A stretch of DNA of 37,454 bases from Lachnospiraceae bacterium (GTDB lineage: Bacteria; Bacillota; Clostridia; Lachnospirales; Lachnospiraceae), in assembly GCA_022768465.1 (NCBI GenBank), contig JALELZ010000027.1, positions 1-37,454 of the forward strand, read 5' to 3'. Below, one piece after another: positions 27,226-33,653 of this stretch. The notes below the pieces were generated by a model that made no database searches, was not told the origin of the DNA, and worked only from the letters and a program-made list of their open reading frames with translations. Positions within the stretch are counted from its first letter, which is position 1. Every line of letters starts with the position of its first letter. The position numbers were made by a program, and so were the translations under genes.

Positions 27226-29763
27226 TTGAATAAAGAAGATCTTTTAAAAGGATTAAATGATAAACAGAAAGAAGCGGTCATATATAAAGAAGGGCCGCTT
27301 CTTATTTTAGCGGGAGCAGGTTCGGGAAAGACCAGAGTGCTGACGCACAGGATAGGCTATCTTATAGAAGAAGGCGTAGCTCCATGGAATATACTGGCGA
27401 TAACATTTACTAATAAAGCTGCCGGAGAGATGAGAGAAAGAGTTGATTCGCTGCTTTATGAACGTGCGGCAGAGCAGGTTTTTGTATCGACATTTCATTC
27501 CATGTGCGTAAGACTTTTAAGACGTGATATTGATAAGCTTGGCTATTCAAGAGATTTTACAATATATGATACAGACGATCAGAAAACATTAATAAGAAGC
27601 TGCATAAAAAAGCTTGATCTTGATACTAAAATGTACAGAGAGCGTTCTATGCTCAGTACAATTTCAGCACAGAAAAATCAGATGATAAGCGCTGAAGAGT
27701 TTGAAAATGAAGCCGCTGATTTTTATGACCGCAATGTCGCAAGAATATACAGAGAATATGAGAATGAACTCAAAGCAAACAATGCTCTGGATTTCGACGA
27801 TCTGCTTATTAAGACGGTTGAGCTATTTGAAAGCTGTCCCGATGTGCTTTTGTACTGGCAGGAAAGATTCAGATACATCATGGTAGATGAGTATCAGGAT
27901 ACTAATAATGTACAGTTTGAAATCGTGAGATTGATCTCCGACAAATACAAGAATCTTTGTGTTGTAGGAGATGATGATCAGTCCATATATAAATTCAGGG
28001 GCGCTAATATTGAAAATATACTGAATTTTGAAAAAGCTTTTCCGGGTGCAAAGCTTATAAAGTTTGAGCAGAATTACAGATCTACGAAAAGTATATTGAA
28101 TGCCGCAAATGAAGTTATTAAAAATAATGAAGGGCGTAAAGATAAGAAACTCTGGACCGATAATGAGGAAGGAAAGCTTCCGGAATACAATGAATATGAT
28201 ACAGCAGCATCCGAAGCCGACAGCATTATAAAGCAGGCAGCCGTAAAGGCCGAAAAAGGCTTTGGATACAGAAATCAGGCAGTGCTGTACAGAACGAATG
28301 CACAGTCAAGACTTCTTGAAGAAAAATGTATATCAAGAAGTGTTCCGTATATCATAGTGGGCGGCGTTAATTTCTATCAGCGTAAAGAAATTAAGGATAT
28401 GCTCTCTTATCTGAGGGTTATAGCAAACAGCGTAGATGATCTTGCCTGCAGAAGGATAATAAATGTACCAAAAAGAGGTATAGGTCAAACCAGTGTTGAC
28501 AGGGTACAGGTTCATGCGGTTCAAAATGATATAGCTTTTTATGAAGCGATGCTTAAGGCTGAAGATATTCCTCATATCGGATCTGCAGCCAAAAAGATAA
28601 AAGGATTTACAGATTTTATAGGTTCCTTAAGAAATCGTCTTATAAACGGTGAGCTTAGCTTAAGAGAGCTGATAGAAGCTATATATAAGGACAGCGGCTA
28701 CGAGGATGAGCTGAAAAAAGAAGACCCGATTTCAGCAGAAACCAGGTTAGAGAATATAGAAGAGCTTATTAATAAGGCTGTCAGCTTTGAGGCAGACAGA
28801 CAGGAAGAGGGACTTTCACTGCTTTCAGCATTTTTAGAAGAGGTTTCTCTTGTTGCAGATATAGACAGAACCAATGAAACAGATGATGTCCTGACTATGA
28901 TGACTCTTCATGCTGCAAAGGGACTTGAGTTTGACACTGTATATCTTGCCGGGATGGAGGATGGTCTTTTCCCATCAGCGGGTGCTATAAATGCAGATGA
29001 TCCTGTAGCTGAGATAGAAGAAGAACGAAGACTTTGCTATGTTGGTATCACAAGAGCAAGAAAAGAACTTTATTTAAGTTCTGCCAGAGAACGAATGGTA
29101 AACGGTGAGATGCATTATATGAAGGTATCAAGATTCATTGATGAGATACCTGATGATGCATGCGATAAGCATTTTCGTTCAAGACGCAGTTCACCAGATA
29201 AACCAAGCTTTGCGGGCTTCGGAGGATATGAAGGCCGCATGGAAAGAGAAAGCGGCTATGGCGGAGGCCCCTGGGGCGGAAATTATAGCTACAGAGATCG
29301 TTACAGCGATAATTACGGGCATGATAATGATGAACGAGGCTTCGGAAATGATTACAGATCAGGAGGAAGACGTTTCGGAGATATCAGCGGCTCATGCTAT
29401 GACGGACGCACAAGAGAAGACAGAGCTTACGGCGCGTATAATTCATTTAATTCCTATACAGGAGGAAGCTTCGGATCACTCGATACTTCAAAAAAAGGAA
29501 AAGGAAGCAAAGGACATGCTGCACTTTCCGGTATTTCAGGTCTCAGTAAGGGATTCGGAAGCAAGGCTTCAGGTGACGGTGTCAAGCAAAAGCCTGATTA
29601 TGCTGAAGGAGACAGGGTCGAGCATATTAAATTCGGTGTCGGCACAGTTAAATCTATAGAAGACGGACCTACAGATTATAAGGTTACTGTGGATTTTGAC
29701 ACTGCAGGAACAAGAAATATGTATGCCGGTTTTGCAAAGCTTAAAAAGGTGAATTGCAATTAA
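27226..29763 (+). CDS. pcrA: UvrD/PcrA-type 3'-5' DNA helicase with a long Gly/Tyr/Ser-rich C-terminal region
   Basis: The 845-residue SF1A helicase acts in repair and clears proteins from DNA. The start is TTG at 27226 with AGGTAGG just upstream. Visible motifs are Walker A AGAGSGKT (29-36), VDEYQDTN (Asp221-Glu222), VVGDDDQSIYKFRGA, QNYRSTK, TLHAAKGLEFD and YVGITRARKELY. Residues about 650-785 form a low-complexity stretch rich in Gly, Tyr, Ser, Arg and Asp. The end (about 791-842, YAEGDRVEHIKFGVGTVKSI) is the Tudor-like fold that PcrA uses to bind RNA polymerase. Typical PcrA is 720-750 residues, so the insert explains the extra length. It follows serS and probably shares its transcript. 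Confidence 0.95.
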   Translation: MNKEDLLKGLNDKQKEAVIYKEGPLLILAGAGSGKTRVLTHRIGYLIEEGVAPWNILAITFTNKAAGEMRERVDSLLYERAAEQVFVSTFHSMCVRLLRRDIDKLGYSRDFTIYDTDDQKTLIRSCIKKLDLDTKMYRERSMLSTISAQKNQMISAEEFENEAADFYDRNVARIYREYENELKANNALDFDDLLIKTVELFESCPDVLLYWQERFRYIMVDEYQDTNNVQFEIVRLISDKYKNLCVVGDDDQSIYKFRGANIENILNFEKAFPGAKLIKFEQNYRSTKSILNAANEVIKNNEGRKDKKLWTDNEEGKLPEYNEYDTAASEADSIIKQAAVKAEKGFGYRNQAVLYRTNAQSRLLEEKCISRSVPYIIVGGVNFYQRKEIKDMLSYLRVIANSVDDLACRRIINVPKRGIGQTSVDRVQVHAVQNDIAFYEAMLKAEDIPHIGSAAKKIKGFTDFIGSLRNRLINGELSLRELIEAIYKDSGYEDELKKEDPISAETRLENIEELINKAVSFEADRQEEGLSLLSAFLEEVSLVADIDRTNETDDVLTMMTLHAAKGLEFDTVYLAGMEDGLFPSAGAINADDPVAEIEEERRLCYVGITRARKELYLSSARERMVNGEMHYMKVSRFIDEIPDDACDKHFRSRRSSPDKPSFAGFGGYEGRMERESGYGGGPWGGNYSYRDRYSDNYGHDNDERGFGNDYRSGGRRFGDISGSCYDGRTREDRAYGAYNSFNSYTGGSFGSLDTSKKGKGSKGHAALSGISGLSKGFGSKASGDGVKQKPDYAEGDRVEHIKFGVGTVKSIEDGPTDYKVTVDFDTAGTRNMYAGFAKLKKVNCN

Positions 29764-29839
29764 ACCCCGTATATGATATTATTTAGCCAAAGATATTTGT
29801 ATAAGTTTACCATTAATCATCTGATATGGAGGTATAAAT

Positions 29840-30145
29840 ATGGATAAGCTTGCAGCTTTAATTTCACTTAATGAAGCAAAAAAGACAATTGATGAACTCA
29901 TCTTAAAAGTAAAGAATAATTATGAGGAGAAGGAGACTGATTCAAGAAAGCTTCTCATAGTTTTACTTTCCATTATAGGTGCGTTTGCAGTCATCGGTGC
30001 TGTGGCTTACGTTGTATACAGACATTTTAGTGCCGATTATATGGAAGACTATGATGATATCGATGATCTCTTTGACGAAGATGACGAAGAGTATGAAGAT
30101 GAAGAACCTGAGGTAATAGTTTCACATGATGACATTGATGACTGA
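29840..30145 (+). CDS. Small single-pass membrane protein with a strongly acidic C-terminal tail, function unknown
   Basis: The 101-residue protein has an amphipathic, Lys/Glu-rich N-terminus (about 1-36), one membrane helix (about 37-62) and a tail from about 68 that is almost entirely Asp, Glu and Tyr. GGAGG (29828-29832) lies 7 nt before the ATG, a good translation signal. I do not recognise a family. The gene overlaps rlmD by 20 nt and follows pcrA, so it appears to belong to this transcript. The acidic tail could bind a basic partner or metal ions, but that is only a guess. Confidence 0.8.
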   Translation: MDKLAALISLNEAKKTIDELILKVKNNYEEKETDSRKLLIVLLSIIGAFAVIGAVAYVVYRHFSADYMEDYDDIDDLFDEDDEEYEDEEPEVIVSHDDIDD

Positions 30146-31454
30146 TAAGGTCTGTCAGGATAACAGCTCAGTTAATAATTGCAGTCTCGGCGGTATATGC
30201 GGAGGCTGTTTTTATGTAGGAGAAACAGTATCCGGACAGCTTGAGAAGAAAAATAACAGAGTTTACGAGCTTTTAAAGGAAGCAACGAAAGAATTTGATT
30301 ATGAATTTGAATATCAGGGAATCATAGAAAGTCCGTTGGTATTCGGATACAGAAATAAAATGGAATACAGCTTCGGAGACTGTATTAAGGGCGGCCAGCT
30401 TACACTTGGGCTTCATAAGAAAAAGAGCTTTTATGATGTAATAGATACGGACTGCTGCAAGCTTGTACATGAAGACTGCAACATTATCGTAAGAGCTGCA
30501 GCGGACTATTTCAGGCGCTCCGGAGTTACTTATAATGATAAAAAATCTCATAAGGGTTATCTCAGATATCTTATTATCAGAAGAGCAGTCAATACCGGAG
30601 AGATGCTTATCGATCTTGTAACAACATCACAAAGACCGGTAAAGGTTGAAAAGCATGCTGATATTTATGCTAAGGATCTTTATCTCGAGAATGGAAATCT
30701 TAATCCGGAGTACAATGCGGCATTTGTTGATGAGCATGCACTTATCGAAGACTTTAAGAAGCTTATGACAGAAGTGGCTGCCAATGACAGCTTTGAAGGA
30801 AAGATAATGGGAATCCTTCATACGGTTGATGATGCACTTGCAGATGCTGTAAGAAATGACGGAACCGAGCTGCTTTACGGACAGGAATATATTACTGAAG
30901 AGCTGTTGGGACTTAAGTTTAATATTACTCCGTTTTCATTTTTCCAGACTAATTCAAAGGGGGCGGAGGTTCTTTATTCTAAGGTCAGAGAGTTTATAAT
31001 CGATGAACTTGATAAGGACATGACTGTGTATGATCTTTATTCCGGAACCGGAACTATCGCACAGATATTAGCTCCATGTGTAAAGCATGTTACTGGTGTT
31101 GAGATAATTGAGGAGGCTGTCGAAGCAGCTAAGATAAATGCGGCAAAGAACGGACTTGATAATTGTGACTTCATTGCCGATGATGTTTTAAAGGCACTGG
31201 ATACACTGCCAGCTCCGGACATGATCGTGATTGATCCGCCGAGAGACGGTGTAAATCCTAAGGCACTCAAAAAGCTTATAGACTACGGAGAGGAATATAT
31301 GCTCTATGTGAGCTGTAAGCCGGAGAGTCTCGCAAGAGATCTGATAATGCTTCAAAGCTCCGGCTATCGCATCGTTAAGTCGGTTGCCGTAGATCAGTTC
31401 CCTTGGACAAATAACGTAGAAACAGTCTGCTTACTAAGAAAAGTATTAGCTTGA
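30126..31454 (+). CDS. rlmD: 23S rRNA (uracil-C5)-methyltransferase of the RlmD/RumA family
   Basis: The 442-residue SAM-dependent enzyme makes 5-methyluridine in 23S rRNA. An iron-sulfur site is seen as C19-x5-C25-x2-C28, with further cysteines near 117-125 (DCCKLVHEDC). The methyltransferase domain has the SAM loop DLYSGTGT, DPPRDG and the nucleophile C397 in SCKPESLARD. The RumA N-terminal TRAM domain is not seen; the cysteine cluster starts at residue 19. Whether the target is U1939, U747 or both cannot be decided. The start codon (ATG 30126, or 30138 in the same frame) overlaps the small membrane protein gene. Confidence 0.9.
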   Translation: MMTLMTDKVCQDNSSVNNCSLGGICGGCFYVGETVSGQLEKKNNRVYELLKEATKEFDYEFEYQGIIESPLVFGYRNKMEYSFGDCIKGGQLTLGLHKKKSFYDVIDTDCCKLVHEDCNIIVRAAADYFRRSGVTYNDKKSHKGYLRYLIIRRAVNTGEMLIDLVTTSQRPVKVEKHADIYAKDLYLENGNLNPEYNAAFVDEHALIEDFKKLMTEVAANDSFEGKIMGILHTVDDALADAVRNDGTELLYGQEYITEELLGLKFNITPFSFFQTNSKGAEVLYSKVREFIIDELDKDMTVYDLYSGTGTIAQILAPCVKHVTGVEIIEEAVEAAKINAAKNGLDNCDFIADDVLKALDTLPAPDMIVIDPPRDGVNPKALKKLIDYGEEYMLYVSCKPESLARDLIMLQSSGYRIVKSVAVDQFPWTNNVETVCLLRKVLA

Positions 31455-31504
31455 TGAGCTTAAAACCTAAGCATTAGTATTTGTTATTAGACAATTAAAG
31501 GTAT

Positions 31505-31732
31505 ATGGCATTAAAAACGATTGTACAGCTTTATCCGATGTTTACAGTAATGTCGACAGCAGTTTTGGCATTGCTTTTAATTGTATTGACTTTTTTAACC
31601 GTTAAAATCAATAACAAAAATGATGAATTGCAGCGTAATCTTGACATAATAAAACGCGATAAGTATGTTCTTGACAAAATGTGCATAGATTACACAGTGG
31701 TATACTATATTGAGCTTAATTCAGGGAATTAG
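31505..31732 (+). pseudogene. Truncated N-terminal fragment of a membrane sensor protein (PAS-linked kinase or GGDEF type)
   Basis: The 75-codon ORF has a membrane helix (about 13-35), a short coiled linker (NKNDELQRNLDIIKRDK) and ends DYTVVYYIELNSGN followed by TAG. That ending resembles the start of a sensor PAS domain in Lachnospiraceae histidine kinases or diguanylate cyclases ('DYt.vYyvdLntg.yee'). In frame after the TAG comes GAA GAA, matching the 'EE' often seen next, so a Tyr-to-amber change is plausible. The frame then closes with TAA at 31778-31780 and no kinase or GGDEF domain follows. Alternatively it is a genuine 75-residue protein. Confidence 0.5.
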
Positions 31733-31780
31733 GAAGAAACTACTAATAAGTATTATGAAGAAAAAATAAGTTCAAGATAA

Positions 31781-32734
31781 ATGAGTTCCATCATTAAAAA
31801 TAAGAATAAAGGCTTTACTCTGGCTGAGCTTTTGATCGTAATAACGATCATTGGCGTTCTTATTGCCTTTATAATACCTGTTATAGCTAACAAAATCGAA
31901 AATAGCCGTGAAGCTGCAGATATTGCAAATGTAAGATCGGCATATGCGGAAGTAATGTCAAATGTCATTACCGAAAATGACGCAGATGCTTCGAGAATTG
32001 TGAAATTAAAACAGAAGAAGGATGATTGGCAGACTGATCCGGTAACTATTGCAGGAATTACTCACCATAAAGGAGATATTGATAGTATAAATTGGAAGGG
32101 AATTCCTGTTGCAAACGGAGAATGCGAGATTTCTTATGATAAAACTGACGGGATATGATTTTATTGGAAGAATTCCGGTGGTTATGAAGGTCGTGGCGGA
32201 GGCTCAAACGCCTCTCCGAATATAAATTTTAAAGTCAATGACCTCCACGAGGCATTAGATAATACGGATCTTATGCAAAATTTAGCAGCTGCAGGTAATA
32301 AACGCTTTGAAATTGATTCAAAATGCTCTTCATCGTCAATGCTTGGTCAGGTTGAGGCACAGATCGGAGATGACAGTTTACTGAAATACGGAACCTGGGC
32401 ATATCTTGGAAGTACAACGGAAGAAACTAAAAGATATTTGTTCTGGACATCAGTTGATACAAATGAAGTAGGTGCAGGCAGTAAAATTCCTATTATAGTA
32501 AGCAGATGCGGAGGCGGCTATTACATAGCAGAGTCCAAAACAGCTGAGCGAACGGATAAAAACGGTGACATATATGTTGCCATTGCCGATCATATATATA
32601 ATGAATATGGATTTTCATCATATACTAACGGTAAAAGATATGATTCCCTGGATGATGCGTATGCAGCATATTCAAAGCTTATCACTGACGGAGCATATAA
32701 TATATATAAAGACACATTACCGGTAAAAAAATGA
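31781..32734 (+). pseudogene. Type IV prepilin-like (pseudopilin) gene interrupted by one in-frame TGA
   Basis: The N-terminus NKGFTLAELLIVITIIGVLIAF has the prepilin-peptidase cleavage site (after Gly, before Phe), Glu at mature position 5 and the hydrophobic pilin helix. The text SREAADIANVRSAYAEV is familiar from Lachnospiraceae pilin-like proteins. A TGA at 32156-32158 stops the frame after 125 codons. The same frame then continues without stops from FYWKNSGGYEG to a second TGA at 32732-32734, giving about 317 codons in total. The second half is Gly/Ser/Asp-rich like a pilin head. A Trp codon (TGG to TGA) mutation is the simplest cause. No good ribosome binding site precedes the ATG. No pilus assembly genes are nearby. 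Confidence 0.75.
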
Positions 32735-32738
32735 GAAC

Positions 32739-32800
32739 ATCGTTCGGATACACTTTAAGTATTATTATACTAAAAAGTGTATCAGGACGATTTTCTATTA
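32739..32800 (+). terminator. Rho-independent terminator after the prepilin-like gene
   Basis: An 18-base arm (32739-32756) pairs with 32774-32791 with one mismatch and one G-U pair; the core is GATACACTTT / AAAGTGTATC. The tract TTTTCTATTA follows at 32791. It marks the end of the transcript that would start upstream in the rlmD region. Confidence 0.8.
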
Positions 32801-33227
32801 TCAATGACAACGCATTGTAGGATATGAACGAGTTTCTTCTTAATATATATAGGAAGTATAATACTGTAGAGCACAAAAGATATTTCTAAATCCACGAAAT
32901 CATGGTGAAAATTACATATTGATCTCATTTAGCAATTTTGTCAATTGAAGAAGCCCCATAATAAGCAATATGCACGATGCATTAAGAAATAAACGTAACT
33001 AAACGCGAGCGTTTAGCATGAATATTGCAAAATTGATATACATGTTTAGTGCACCTTTACAATAAGTTAAGCAAAACTGATGTATAAGCAGGAATCAGGC
33101 GCTTTACAGAATATATAATTATGTTTAGTGAATTTAAGAAGGATTGATAAATATAAAAAAAGTAATCTAAATAATCTTTAACCAAAAATTTGCCTTTTTT
33201 AAGAAGAAAAAACTTGAATTGTTCAGA
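32801..33227. other. AT-rich stretch without a convincing gene
   Basis: About 430 bases hold only short ORFs with no recognisable protein features and no ribosome binding sites. Noted inside it: an 18-bp perfect inverted repeat at 32999-33016 and two copies of ATGTTTAGTG (33042-33051 and 33121-33130). It may be decayed gene sequence; no homology can be named by eye. Confidence 0.6.
32999..33016. repeat. Perfect 18-bp inverted repeat, operator-like
   Basis: CTAAACGC (32999-33006) and GCGTTTAG (33009-33016) are exact inverted repeats separated by GA. The dyad is short with almost no loop, so it suits a dimeric DNA-binding protein better than an RNA hairpin. No regulator gene lies nearby. A role in controlling the downstream module is possible but unproven. 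Confidence 0.45.
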
Positions 33228-33458
33228 ATGACCAATGAGCCTAATAATCTGATGTGCCATTTGTACAAAATTGCAATTTTGGTGTTGACTTTGATCTCAA
33301 ATTGTTTTAACGTAAAGACAACAACAGAACACGAGGTCGATGACATTCTGAGACGTAACACAGGCCGAAGCGTGAAGGTATCATACAATGCGAAGGTGAT
33401 GCTGAAAATGACAGGTAAAAATAAGGATGTCGGACTCAACTTTGGAGAGACCATATAA
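33228..33458 (+). pseudogene. Unrecognised ORF fragment overlapping the riboswitch-like element
   Basis: The frame is open from 33171 and the first ATG is 33228. The first half looks like random AT-rich sequence. From about 33310 it has better coding character (EHEVDDILRRNTGRSVKVSY...GKNKDVGLNFGETI). I do not recognise a family. Its last seven codons lie inside the aptamer (33440-33501), and no ribosome binding site precedes the ATG, so it is more likely a remnant or chance ORF than a working gene. Confidence 0.25.
33285..33313 (+). promoter_or_regulatory. Weak candidate promoter for the riboswitch-controlled module
   Basis: TTGACT (33285-33290) and TAACGT (33308-33313) are 17 nt apart. The -35 is good, the -10 poor (3 of 6). 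It would start a transcript about 120 nt before the aptamer. Another promoter may exist. Confidence 0.25.
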
Positions 33459-33501
33459 TGTGGCGCCAACGAGGCTATAACCAACAGGCAAAAGGACAGA
33501 G
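33440..33501 (+). promoter_or_regulatory. Glycine-riboswitch-like aptamer, variant with a shortened P3 region
   Basis: The order matches a glycine aptamer. P1 is CTTTG (33440-33444) with CAGAG (33497-33501). The conserved GAGAGA (33445-33450) follows, then the P2 hairpin CCATA/TGTGG (33451-33463), then CGCC (33464-33467). The 3' core CAGGCAAAAGGACAGAG (33485-33501) is identical to the one I recall from the Vibrio cholerae gcvT aptamer. The middle is unlike it: instead of CGAAGG, a P3b hairpin and a CTCTC strand, only the 17 bases AACGAGGCTATAACCAA are present. It is a single aptamer, 153 nt before the permease gene. Variants of this class that no longer bind glycine are known, so the ligand is open. 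Degeneration is an alternative. Confidence 0.7.
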
Positions 33502-33541
33502 AACTCATCGCTATATAAATGGGTTCGTATGTCTTTTTTTT
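33501..33541 (+). terminator. Terminator-like expression platform next to the aptamer
   Basis: GAACTCAT (33501-33508) pairs with ATGGGTTC (33519-33526), 8 bp including one G-U. A 7-nt spacer with a C (GTATGTC) then leads into a run of eight T's (33534-33541). The stem shares its first base with the P1 3' strand, so formation of P1 and of this stem may compete. The spacer before the T-run makes it a weaker terminator than usual. Confidence 0.5.
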
Positions 33542-33580
33542 GTGCCCTAAGTGTTCAACACTGCAAAGGCAGTGTACGAA
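33524..33580 (+). other. Possible alternative RNA fold in the leader of the permease gene
   Basis: ACACTGC (33558-33564) and GCAGTGT (33569-33575) form a 7-bp hairpin with an AAAG loop. TTCGTA (33524-33529) can pair with TACGAA (33575-33580) around it, which would use part of the terminator-like 3' arm. Whether these folds take part in control, or stand in for the 'ghost' helix seen beside single glycine aptamers, is unknown. Confidence 0.35.
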
Positions 33581-33653
33581 TAAAAGATAAATCCAAGATG
33601 AAAGGAGTGAAAATAGAGTAGTTTTTTAAGCTTGAATTTATTGGAGGTTTGTT

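Noticed and set aside
29138-29659. A 173-codon plus-strand ORF inside pcrA
   Set aside because: It is an alternative frame of the low-complexity pcrA tail, which has clear helicase motifs upstream and a Tudor-like end downstream in the pcrA frame.
31462-31478. Terminator after rlmD (GCTTA/TAAGC)
   Set aside because: Only five base pairs and no T-run.
32156-32158. Selenocysteine or TGA-as-Trp recoding in the prepilin-like gene
   Set aside because: Intact genes in the window end in TGA, there is no visible SECIS-like stem right after the codon, and pilins are not selenoproteins. A nonsense mutation is simpler.
33167-33508. A 113-codon minus-strand ORF across the aptamer
   Set aside because: No ribosome binding site, no recognisable motif, and it crosses the structured leader.
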